The notes beneath the pieces were generated by a model, which worked only from the letters and a program-made list of their open reading frames with translations, had not been told where the DNA came from and did no database searches. The position numbers and the translations under genes are program-made. DNA of 64,000 nt from Thermoplasmata archaeon (GTDB taxonomy: Archaea; Thermoplasmatota; Thermoplasmata; UBA10834), in the NCBI GenBank assembly GCA_029864565.1, contig JAOTTD010000009.1:1-64000 (forward strand). Reading direction: 5' to 3'. Positions 9,796-19,343 of this stretch are shown here, one piece after another; the stretch's first letter is position 1; each line of letters starts with the position of its first letter.

Positions 9796-9865
9796 ACCGT
9801 GTCCCTCTGGCGCCTCAAACATGAAAACGGTATATAATCCTATGTATGTGCCAAACGCCCGTCCG

Positions 9866-10840
9866 CTATCTTGGCACCTTGCGCGATGCGTTCCTGCCCT
9901 CATTGGCGAAGTGAGCGAGCAAGGCCTCCAGCTGAATCCGTTCACTCGAGCCAGAGACTATGCGGAACTCCGCCTCGCCGACCCTGTCGACGAGACGTAT
10001 CTTCGAATCTTCGTCCACGGGCAGGTCGAAAACGGCCTTGTGGATGCCCTTCACGATGTCCTCACCCGACAGTCCATGCTTGACAATGAGGTCGTCCAAC
10101 TTCGACCTCGCACCTGTGAAGTTGCCCATCAGAGCGGTCTTCAGCAGCTCGTCGACCTCTGAAGGGCGCATACTCTCTGTGCACTCGTACACGACGTCCT
10201 GGTCAATCGCGTGCGCATCGGACGCCGCGACCTGGAGTATGTTCGTCGCCTTCCTGAGGTCCCCCGCCGCGATCGAGGTGATGGCGTCCACGCCATCGTC
10301 CTTGAGGTCGAGTCCCTCCGCCGTGGCGATTCGCATCAGGTATTCATTCACGTCGGCTTCCAGCAACGGCTTGAACCTGAATACGGCACACCGGGACTGA
10401 ATCGGCTCGATTATCCTTGATGAATAGTTGCAGGACAGTATGAAACGGCAAGTGGCGGTGTAGCGCTCCATCGTTCGACGGAGAGCCGCTTGGGCGTCGC
10501 CAGTCAGGGAGTCCGCCTCGTCCAAGAAGATAATCTTGAACTCGTTCTGGCCAATCGTCGCCGCCCTGGCGAAATCCTTGATCTTGCCACGGACTATGTC
10601 TATACCCCTCTCGTCAGAGGCGTTCAACTCAATCAGGTTGTCGCGCCAGCCCTCATCGTATAGTTCTCTCGCAAGGGCTATGGCGCAAGTCGTCTTCCCG
10701 CTTCCTGCGGGACCGGCGAACAGCATGTGTGGCATGCTTCGCGTCCGCACATACGATATCAGCCTCTCGACAATAGCTTTCTGGCCTATCACTTCGGAGA
10801 GCCTTCTCGGCCTGTATTTCTCGACCCAGACAGTATGCAT
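9866..10840 (-). CDS. rfcS: replication factor C small subunit
   Basis: [16 protein letters not shown]...[21 protein letters not shown]...[21 protein letters not shown]. Confidence 0.95.
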   Translation of the reverse strand: MHTVWVEKYRPRRLSEVIGQKAIVERLISYVRTRSMPHMLFAGPAGSGKTTCAIALARELYDEGWRDNLIELNASDERGIDIVRGKIKDFARAATIGQNEFKIIFLDEADSLTGDAQAALRRTMERYTATCRFILSCNYSSRIIEPIQSRCAVFRFKPLLEADVNEYLMRIATAEGLDLKDDGVDAITSIAAGDLRKATNILQVAASDAHAIDQDVVYECTESMRPSEVDELLKTALMGNFTGARSKLDDLIVKHGLSGEDIVKGIHKAVFDLPVDEDSKIRLVDRVGEAEFRIVSGSSERIQLEALLAHFANEGRNASRKVPR

Positions 10841-10937
10841 CAGCTATCGGCGACTCAAATGCCATAGGTTTACTAATAACTATTCCGGGCGGTCGGGCGA
10901 AAAAGGAATATATACAGAGCTTCGGAATGACGCCAGC

Positions 10938-11867
10938 GTGAGTTCGTGCGATAAGTGCTCCAACCCAGCGGCTATACTCGTCAGGTACAGCGGAGCTCGT
11001 CTGTGCAAGAAGCATTTGTGCGAGTTCGTCGTCAAGAGGGTGAAGCACGAATTTCGAAGGCAGGTGACCCTCGAACGTGGCGAACGGATCGCGGTCGCCG
11101 TCTCGGGTGGGAAAGACAGCACCGTGGCCGCATTTCTCCTCAAAGAGACACTGGGTGCAAGAAGAGACATAGAGTTCTGCGCAATCACTATCGACGAGGG
11201 GATCGAGGGATACAGGCCCAGCGCAATCCCCATCGTTGCGGACAACTGCCGAGCACTCGACATGGAGCATATCGTGGTGTCCTTCGAAGAGTCCTACGGG
11301 TTCACGATGGACCAAGTAGCGGAGGCAGAGCGCAACATGTCCTCCTGCACGTACTGCGGTGTCATGCGGAGAGCCGCTCTGAACCGCGCGGCGAAGGAAT
11401 GGGAGGCCTCCCGTCTTGCGACCGGCTTGAACCTCGACGACACCGCCCAGTCCATACTGATGAACTTCTCCAGGGGGGATGTGGAACGACTCGCCAGGCT
11501 CGGCCCTCATACGAGGAGTCAGCCAGGATTAGTGCCGCGAATCCAACCGCTGAGGACCATCCCCGAGAACGAGGTCGCGTTGTACGCTTTGGCGAAGGGT
11601 TTACGATACCATGACCTCGAATGCCCTTATGCATCGGAAGCTCTGAGGAATGACTATCGTGAGCTGCTGGCCAAACTCGAGGACAAGTATCCCGGGACGA
11701 GGCATTCCATACTCAAGAGCTACGAGGAGATACTCGACGCGATCGAGCGCGCACACCCACCGGCGAATCTGAGGTTATGTGAGTGCGGCGAACCGACCGC
11801 GTCGCAATCCGGAATGTGCAAGGTGTGCGATCTCGTCGCCTCGTTGAAGCGGGATCGTGTCAGCTAG
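10938..11867 (+). CDS. tRNA 2-thiolation ATPase, TtuA/NcsA (TtcA-like) family
   Basis: N-terminal CDKCSNPA zinc finger, AVSGGKDSTVAAFLL PP-loop, CTYCGVMRR, C-terminal CECGEPTASQSGMCKVCD; GTG at 10938 lies 26.5 bp from TATATA 10909-10914. Confidence 0.88.
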   Translation: MSSCDKCSNPAAILVRYSGARLCKKHLCEFVVKRVKHEFRRQVTLERGERIAVAVSGGKDSTVAAFLLKETLGARRDIEFCAITIDEGIEGYRPSAIPIVADNCRALDMEHIVVSFEESYGFTMDQVAEAERNMSSCTYCGVMRRAALNRAAKEWEASRLATGLNLDDTAQSILMNFSRGDVERLARLGPHTRSQPGLVPRIQPLRTIPENEVALYALAKGLRYHDLECPYASEALRNDYRELLAKLEDKYPGTRHSILKSYEEILDAIERAHPPANLRLCECGEPTASQSGMCKVCDLVASLKRDRVS

Positions 11868-12534
11868 AGTTGTCGGCTGAGAACCATTCCCCGCAATTGC
11901 GACAGACATAATCCTTGGCCGCCGACTCGGCACCACATACCTCGCACACTTTCTTCCCCTTCGCGACCGGGCGGGGCGGCATAGCTGGCGCATAGCCAAT
12001 CTCGTCGTCGGCAGTCACCTCGAACTCTTCCCTCAGCATGCTGGCGAATTTCGCCGCCCGGGGCAGGGGAGTCGGTATAGGTCTGCTGCCCTCGGCCCTC
12101 TTGCGGGCGAGTTCCGCTCTGCGCTTCCTCGCCCGCTCCTTCTCCGCATGCCTGTGATCCCTGAACACGGATAGCACCAATAGTCCCTTCAGCGAGAGCC
12201 CGAAGATGACGATGTACACTATCTTGGTGATGTCGAACCGCACGAAGTAGGGGCCGTAGGTGAGTTCTGCAATGCCGCCGCCGAAAACGACGAAGAACCA
12301 GAGACAGACGAAGGCTATCGCAGTCAATCCGAATAGGAGCCGCTTGAACGTACCCGGACGGTTCGCCGCCTCAATCGTGCTGGACGCGACTATCATGCCG
12401 CCGAAGAAGAGGACGTACATCTCTATGTTGGACATGAAGGCAGTGGCGAGTTGGGGGTAGTTTTCTATGATTAGATCGATCAATACGAGTGGTACGACGA
12501 TGAATCGGATTGTCTCCGTGAACGCCGTCCACAC
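11860..12534 (-). CDS. membrane protein with C-terminal zinc ribbon
   Basis: Multiple TM segments then CEVCGAESAAKDYVCRNCGEWF; converges with and overlaps the upstream gene by 8 bp. Confidence 0.6.
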   Translation of the reverse strand: MWTAFTETIRFIVVPLVLIDLIIENYPQLATAFMSNIEMYVLFFGGMIVASSTIEAANRPGTFKRLLFGLTAIAFVCLWFFVVFGGGIAELTYGPYFVRFDITKIVYIVIFGLSLKGLLVLSVFRDHRHAEKERARKRRAELARKRAEGSRPIPTPLPRAAKFASMLREEFEVTADDEIGYAPAMPPRPVAKGKKVCEVCGAESAAKDYVCRNCGEWFSADNSS

Positions 12535-12560
12535 GGCGTCGGGTACCCGTCCCCTACGCG

Positions 12561-13355
12561 CTAAGGTACCACCTCCAATGGAAACGAGTATGTAATGATT
12601 CCCGGGAGGCCAGGAATCACAATCTCAACCGTCACTGTGTCCGGGATTGTGCCGAGAGGCACATTGAAGTCTAGGAGCCCGACGGCGGTCCGGCCCAGTC
12701 GAAGCGTCTCATCCACCTCGGATACAACCACACCGTCCTCCAGCAGAGCCACATGGAGCGTCGTCGATCCCGACAGGATGTCGGAAGTCGTCACGCTGTA
12801 ATCTATGAGAATCGTCTCCGGGTTGAAAGGGTCGATCCACGGGTCCCCGAAGCGGACGCTCTGAATGAGCGCGTCCCATGGGATGCTGACCGAGTAGCGA
12901 GCGTCGAATTTGACGAGCTTCATCGTATAGTAGCACGAGACCTCCACGACGAAATCGAGCAGGTCGTCATTGAATATCATCCAAGTGAGGCCGTCGTTGT
13001 ACATCTCCGCAAGATCGAACGAGAAGACTATCTCTCCTGATGTGACCGCTCCCGCCTTCATCGTGCCGAGGTCGACCGTATCCTCGACGATCAGGACGTT
13101 GGAGTAATTCGAGACATGGTACCACAGCCGAAGCTCATCGACGCTGTAGTATCCGCCGTTGTCTATTGTGAAGGGCGCAGTGACGGTGACTTCGCCGGAT
13201 TCGTAAGCCCACTCGATTTCATTGGGAGACGGCAGGTCGACCTTGAAATCGCCAGCTGGAAAGGGGTAAATGCTGGTGAACGCCAGTATGAATATCACGA
13301 CGTTCACCGCCGCGACGCTTATGCCCAGGGCTTTAGTACGAGCGGCCATCAGCAA
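12561..13355 (-). CDS. membrane-anchored extracellular protein of unknown function
   Basis: N-terminal TM ALGISVAAVNVVIFILAFTSIY followed by a beta-rich domain. Confidence 0.55.
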   Translation of the reverse strand: MLMAARTKALGISVAAVNVVIFILAFTSIYPFPAGDFKVDLPSPNEIEWAYESGEVTVTAPFTIDNGGYYSVDELRLWYHVSNYSNVLIVEDTVDLGTMKAGAVTSGEIVFSFDLAEMYNDGLTWMIFNDDLLDFVVEVSCYYTMKLVKFDARYSVSIPWDALIQSVRFGDPWIDPFNPETILIDYSVTTSDILSGSTTLHVALLEDGVVVSEVDETLRLGRTAVGLLDFNVPLGTIPDTVTVEIVIPGLPGIITYSFPLEVVP

Positions 13356-13411
13356 TCCACGCTACTGGATTGTACTCATGGATATAAGAAACGTTGAGAT
13401 GCAGCAATCAG

Positions 13412-14707
13412 TCAGATGTCTCCGTCGAATCGAGGGTAATCGTATGCCTCCTCGCCCTCGAAGAAACAATAGTGAGCCTTGGTGAAGTCCTTCTTGAACT
13501 CTCTGACGTCTGCTCGGACATCGGCTGTCGAATCGCCCTTGATGACCACGCGGGCGATCAGTTCAGCAACATCAGCCATGTCCTTCTCCTTCATGCCGAG
13601 CCGGGTTATCTCCTGGGAGCCGATTCTGAGTCCGCTGGGGTGGACGGGGTCAGAGTCCCATGGGAGCAGGTTCTTGTTGGCGATGACGTTCGCATCCTCA
13701 AGGGCCTTTGCGACCTTCGCTCCACCTTGGTGCTCTTCGACGTTCACGACCAGCGTGTGTGACTCTGTGAACCCTTTCTGCTCACAGAGAACGTCGAGCC
13801 CCCGCTCGAACAGAGCCTGGGCAAGCGACTTCGCGTTCCTGATGGTCTGATCAGCGTAGGCCTCTCCGAACTCCTTGGCCTCAGCGAGCGTAACCGCGAG
13901 AGCTGCGACCGAGTGAAGATGGTGGTTGCTTGTGACGCCAGGAAACACTCCTCTCCTGAGTGACAGTTCGAGGCGTTCCTTGGTCAGATCGGACACGATT
14001 ATGCCGTGTTGAGGGCCAGGAAGAGTCTTGTGAGTGCTTCCGGAGATGACATCCACGCCCTCTCTAAGAGGGTCCTGGAATCGTTTGCCGGCAATAAGGC
14101 CCAGCACATGGGCGGCGTCGTACCATACGGTGCATCCCACCTCGTCCAAGCAGCTCCGCAGCTCCTCTAACGGGGTCGGAAACAGGTAGACAGACTGTCC
14201 GAACAGCGCGACCTTGGGCTTGACCTCCCTGATGAGACGACAAGCACCCTCGGGATCGATGTTCATTTCCTTCTGGTCGAACGGGTAGTTGTGGGCCCTC
14301 AGGCCCCTTAGCCCGATAGCGCCCATCTTCGCATGGGACAGATGGCCTCCGTCTGATAGCCCAACTGCCGTTATCTTGTCGCCGGGTTTCGCGATGGCCA
14401 TGAGCACAGCCAGGTTCGCGACCGTACCTGACACGGATCTTACATCCGCGAACTTGCAGGCGAACACATCACGCGCCAGTTCCTCGCAAGCGCTCTCTAT
14501 CTCGTCCACATAGATGTTGCCTTGGTAGTATCGTTTCCCTGGGAGGCCCTCGGCGTATCTGTTGTGCAGGTCCGAGTTCATTACCTCGCGTGCCGCTGGG
14601 CTCATGAAATTCTCTGAAGCGATTAGAGGTATGGACTCTTTGAACCAATCGTTGTGAAGACGAGTCACGTCCCTGATTTGTTGCGCTATGCTTCTTGAGG
14701 GCCTCAC
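13412..14707 (-). CDS. glyA: serine hydroxymethyltransferase
   Basis: SIPLIASENFMSPAAREVMNSDLHNRYAEGLPGKRYYQG...SGSTHKTLPGPQHG; GTG 14707 is 26.5 bp from TATA 14730-14737 (ORF track extends to 14797). Confidence 0.92.
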   Translation of the reverse strand: MRPSRSIAQQIRDVTRLHNDWFKESIPLIASENFMSPAAREVMNSDLHNRYAEGLPGKRYYQGNIYVDEIESACEELARDVFACKFADVRSVSGTVANLAVLMAIAKPGDKITAVGLSDGGHLSHAKMGAIGLRGLRAHNYPFDQKEMNIDPEGACRLIREVKPKVALFGQSVYLFPTPLEELRSCLDEVGCTVWYDAAHVLGLIAGKRFQDPLREGVDVISGSTHKTLPGPQHGIIVSDLTKERLELSLRRGVFPGVTSNHHLHSVAALAVTLAEAKEFGEAYADQTIRNAKSLAQALFERGLDVLCEQKGFTESHTLVVNVEEHQGGAKVAKALEDANVIANKNLLPWDSDPVHPSGLRIGSQEITRLGMKEKDMADVAELIARVVIKGDSTADVRADVREFKKDFTKAHYCFFEGEEAYDYPRFDGDI

Positions 14708-14897
14708 AAGTCGGGGGAACTCGTCGGAGATTAAAAACGTATTGCGGCGCATAGACAAGCGTCTCCTGTTCTCCCCCCTTGAAGCGGAGACGAACATGCA
14801 GTTTCACTGCAACCGCAAGACACTATCTTGGCTGAAGTCATGCTCATTTCCAATGGAAATGATGGTGGACGGAGAATCAGATATCTATTTATACGCT

Positions 14898-14916
14898 GTG
14901 TGACAATCTGTCATAC
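14898..14916. promoter_or_regulatory. near-palindromic operator candidate upstream of the RHH gene
   Basis: GTGTGACA-ATC-TGTCATAC, 7/8 inverted repeat between TATA (TTTATAC ~14888-14894) and ATG 14933. Confidence 0.5.
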
Positions 14917-14932
14917 AAGGTACCGGAATCAC

Positions 14933-15334
14933 ATGTCAGCCAGGTCAGCACGTCTCAATGTAAGACTGCCAGAAGAGGATGTACGCGAGCTCGAAGCCAT
15001 CCGCGAGAGGACCGGCCAGAGCTCCGTTTCCGACGTCGCCAGGGACGCGATTGCGTGCTATCTCCATGAGGAATCAGCGACTTGGAACTCGGAGAAGGTC
15101 ACGGCTATTGTCCCGGCGGCCCTGGCAGAGGACATGGAGATGTTCATTGCGAACGGCGATGCCACAGACATATCACAGGCGGTCACCTTGGCCCTGACCG
15201 TTTGGGTCGAAGACAGGAAGCGATACCACCTCGAGGGCAAAGAGTTGCTTCGGAGGAAGATCGCGGAAGCGGCAGAGGAACGCGACACGAGGAAGGGGAT
15301 GTCCCGTATCGCGTCCCGAATGAAGGTTCAGTGA
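14933..15334 (+). CDS. tandem ribbon-helix-helix (CopG-type) DNA-binding protein
   Basis: RLNVRLPEEDVRELEAIRERTGQSSVSDVARDAIACYL and second RHH-like KVTAIVPAALAEDMEMFIANGDATDISQAVTLALTVWV. Confidence 0.75.
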   Translation: MSARSARLNVRLPEEDVRELEAIRERTGQSSVSDVARDAIACYLHEESATWNSEKVTAIVPAALAEDMEMFIANGDATDISQAVTLALTVWVEDRKRYHLEGKELLRRKIAEAAEERDTRKGMSRIASRMKVQ

Positions 15335-15470
15335 AGTCAGCGGACACTCTCGATTCGGTTTCGGAAGCCTTGCTATGCGCTCGGTCAGCATACAGCTGAA
15401 CGACGCGCTAACATACAGAAGGGAAGGAAGGACCTGCCGTTGCAGGTTGCGGATGGGATGCACAACATGG

Positions 15471-15501
15471 GAGGGGCCCGCCCTCTCAACGCACTTTTTT
15501 T
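15471..15501 (+). terminator. hairpin plus T-tract terminator-like element
   Basis: GAGGG(15471-15475)-GCCCG-CCCTC(15481-15485), then TTTTTTT at 15495-15501. Confidence 0.5.
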
Positions 15502-15537
15502 ATCCACATTGCCGTGAGCAAAGATTGGAGGTGGCGT

Positions 15538-16584
15538 TTATCTGCTCTTCTTGGAGAGTATCCGCTTCAACTCCTCTATGGGCTCAGTCGTCGACGGGTC
15601 CACTTTTCTCAGGAAGGCGCTGTAGAGGCTAACGTAGTCGCCCATCATCACGAGGGAGAACATCTTGTCAAGATTCGAGTCGCCCACCGCGGATGACGAG
15701 AACACGTGCATGCGCTCGCCCACCATGGCCTTTGTTGCCTCCAGCCTCCGAGTCATCCTGCAGTCGCAACGGTTGTGTTCGAGAAACACCATGGAGAATC
15801 CTTGACTGAGACTGTCCCCAACCCATCCGACTATACCATTGTGATTCATCTCAGGGAGTTGGTCGCTAAAAGCAATCATCTTCGCATTCTCGTTCAACTG
15901 GTTCGCCCATCTCCTTGCGATTGGGACTGACAGATCATAACCGATAACGACAGGGATGGTTCCGTGGAGTTCATGGGCCAACCTCTTCGCAGGGTTGTCT
16001 GCAGTCCCCGACCCCGGACCGCAGTCCGCGCGCACCTGCTCGAGCAAAGGCACCAGACCTTCGATCTCCGAGGCGCCCTCCGCGACACCTGCGCTGTGAA
16101 GCATTCCCACGAGCGAGCCAAAGACATAGCCGATGGTGGCTCTGGGCACTAAACCCGAGGGCACGCGACAATGGGGGATGCCCTGCTCGCCTGCGAGTTC
16201 CTGGAGCCTCCCTCCCGAGGATATCGCTATCATGTTCGCCCCAATGTCGATAACATGGTCAGCCATGCTAAGAGTCTCCTCCGTATTGCCTGAGTAGCTC
16301 ACGGCGATAATCAATGAGTCGGTTCCGACATGGGCGGGGAGCGAATACGACCTCGCGACGCTACACGGAGTCTCGCTCGAATCCGAAAGCCAGGCGCACG
16401 CGAGATCTCCCCCTATTGCGGAACCCCCCATTGCACAGACCACGACCTCTCTGAAATCGGATCCGCCAATAACTGTCTGGCTCCCGAGCCTGAACCCCTC
16501 CATGAGATGATTGGGCATCCCAGCTGTCATGCCCAGCATGTCTCTAGAGTCAATCTCCTTGATACGACGAATCGAATCCAACAT
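15538..16584 (-). CDS. bifunctional phosphoglucose/phosphomannose isomerase
   Basis: VVCAMGGSAIGGDLACAWL...AVSYSGNTEETLSMADHV...PEMNHNGIVGW; TATA 16611-16618. Confidence 0.9.
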   Translation of the reverse strand: MLDSIRRIKEIDSRDMLGMTAGMPNHLMEGFRLGSQTVIGGSDFREVVVCAMGGSAIGGDLACAWLSDSSETPCSVARSYSLPAHVGTDSLIIAVSYSGNTEETLSMADHVIDIGANMIAISSGGRLQELAGEQGIPHCRVPSGLVPRATIGYVFGSLVGMLHSAGVAEGASEIEGLVPLLEQVRADCGPGSGTADNPAKRLAHELHGTIPVVIGYDLSVPIARRWANQLNENAKMIAFSDQLPEMNHNGIVGWVGDSLSQGFSMVFLEHNRCDCRMTRRLEATKAMVGERMHVFSSSAVGDSNLDKMFSLVMMGDYVSLYSAFLRKVDPSTTEPIEELKRILSKKSR

Positions 16585-16670
16585 CTAATCATCGGGAAGG
16601 GAGGGGTCGAAATATAAATGTAGTCCAGCGAAGAGCTCTCGAAATTAGCCAGGAGCAAAGCCGTGAATAA

Positions 16671-17152
16671 GTGCGATCAGTGGGACTCGACGACTGGAAA
16701 GACCACAAGTTGCCCGAACTCTCCGGCGGTCAGCGGCAGAGGGGCACATTCGCTCGATTCCTCGTGAACCGATCCGAGATCGTGCACGGGGACGAACCCT
16801 ACTGGGAATCGGAACTTCGAGCACTCCAAGGTAACTTTCCCTGGTGTTGGACTGATCGTGGGCATTTGCCGTCATGGAATCATCGCCCTCAGAAACATCG
16901 CCGAGAGGAGGCATGAGATCGGAGTGACACAGGCGATAGGGCTCCTTCGCCGCTCTGCCGGAGATTACTATGGCGTGGTGCTTGGCCTGCTGCTGTCAAC
17001 GGGCCGTTCGACGAGGAGGGTTCTCGAAGGTCTCCGAGTTCGTCATACAGTGAGGAGAGGTGCTCGTCGTGCTGGCTATCGCATTCGCCGTCACGATGAT
17101 ATCAACCCTTCCGCCATAGAGAGGAGTGGCCAGACTGGCCCCAGCTGAGGCT
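16671..17152 (+). pseudogene. remnant of MacB/FtsX-type ABC exporter (ATPase then permease fragments)
   Basis: VGLDDWKDHKLPELSGGQRQRGTFARFLVNRSEIVHGDEP (ABC signature and Walker B), then in another frame IIALRNIAERRHEIGVTQAIG (FtsX permease), then frame-shifted VLAIAFAVTMISTLPP*...RLAPAEALRRVD. Confidence 0.75.
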
Positions 17153-17216
17153 TTAAGAAGGGTAGACTGATACCTTCAGGATGGTAGCTACAACACCCAT
17201 ATTATCGGGATGAGGC

Positions 17217-17936
17217 ATGAGCGAATCGATGGCTTCAGCAGCCGTGCTAAACGCACTCGATTCCCTGCGGAAAGGGCAGTTCGTACTGGTGTACGATGCC
17301 GATGGCAGGGAAGAAGAGACGGACATCGTGATAGCCTCCGAGCTTGTCACGTCGGATGCGATAAGGACCATGAGGAAGGATGGCGGCGGCCTAATATGCA
17401 CGACGGCAGACGCCACCATTCAGGATGCGCTGGGGCTGCCGTTTCTCGCTGAAGTCTTCAAGCAAATGGGTCAGAAGTACCCCGTGATGAACGAGCTCAT
17501 CCCGAACGATATCCCCTACGATGTGAAGTCCGCTTTTGGGATAACTATCAACCACCGGTCCACCTTCACCGGCATAACGGACAACGACAGGGCGATGACC
17601 ATAGGCAAATTCTCGAAACTCGCCCAGGAGGCCGTTTCCAAGGGAGATGGATGGGGTGTCAAAGAATTCGGGAAGGGGTTCAGAGCTCCAGGGCATGTCC
17701 ATCTTCTCAACACCTCGGGGAGGATTCTGGAGACTAGATTCGGACACACTGAGCTGTCAACGGCGCTTGTGATAATGGCAGGTCTCGTGCACTCTGCAAC
17801 GGTGTGCGAGATGATGGGCGACGATGGAAACGCTCTGCCCAAGGCGCAGGCCATCGAATACGCCAAGAGGAACGGGCTAGTGTTTCTCGAAGGCGCCGAC
17901 GTAATCTCGGCCTGGAAGGAATTCGAGAAGGGGTGA
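17217..17936 (+). CDS. ribB: 3,4-dihydroxy-2-butanone 4-phosphate synthase
   Basis: LRKGQFVLVYDADGREEETDIVIASELVTSDAIRTMRKDGGGLICT; downstream rib genes. Confidence 0.93.
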   Translation: MSESMASAAVLNALDSLRKGQFVLVYDADGREEETDIVIASELVTSDAIRTMRKDGGGLICTTADATIQDALGLPFLAEVFKQMGQKYPVMNELIPNDIPYDVKSAFGITINHRSTFTGITDNDRAMTIGKFSKLAQEAVSKGDGWGVKEFGKGFRAPGHVHLLNTSGRILETRFGHTELSTALVIMAGLVHSATVCEMMGDDGNALPKAQAIEYAKRNGLVFLEGADVISAWKEFEKG

Positions 17937-17940
17937 TGGA

Positions 17941-18857
<917 letters not shown>

Positions 18858-18883
18858 GAATTACACTAAGGAGGATGTGAAAC

Positions 18884-19297
18884 ATGGCTAGGAAGTACAG
18901 GATCGGCATCGTCTGCAGCGAGTACAACTACGACCTGACGAAGATGATGCTCGAGAGGGCCAAGGAACACGCGAAGTTCTTGGATGTGGAAGTGGCGAAA
19001 GTAATCACCGTTCCCGGTGTGTTCGACATACCGCTGGCGGTCAAGAGTCTCCTGAAGGACAAGGGAATCGACGCCGCTGTGACCATAGGAGCTGTGATCG
19101 AAGGCGAGACGGAGCACGACCAGGTCGTCATAGGCCAGGCAGCGCGGAAGATAACGGACCTGGCCGTCGAGTACGAGAAACCCGTCGGCCTTGGCATCAC
19201 AGGCCCAGGCATGAGCAGGCTCCAGGCGGAAGACCGGATAGAACGTGCCAAGGACGCCGTCGAGGCTGTCGTCAAGCAGCTGAAGGCGTTGAAGTGA
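18884..19297 (+). CDS. ribH: 6,7-dimethyl-8-ribityllumazine synthase
   Basis: VPGVFDIPLAVKSLLKDKGIDAAVTIGAVIEGETEHDQVV. Confidence 0.93.
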   Translation: MARKYRIGIVCSEYNYDLTKMMLERAKEHAKFLDVEVAKVITVPGVFDIPLAVKSLLKDKGIDAAVTIGAVIEGETEHDQVVIGQAARKITDLAVEYEKPVGLGITGPGMSRLQAEDRIERAKDAVEAVVKQLKALK

Positions 19298-19343
19298 AGC
19301 GCGCCTAGAGCGGCATTGTTGGCTCACACCCGGTGCGAATCCC

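Noticed and set aside
14933-15334. Toxin-antitoxin module built on the RHH protein
   Set aside because: No adjacent plausible toxin ORF on the same strand; the next intergenic region is structured and the downstream gene is convergent pgi/pmi.
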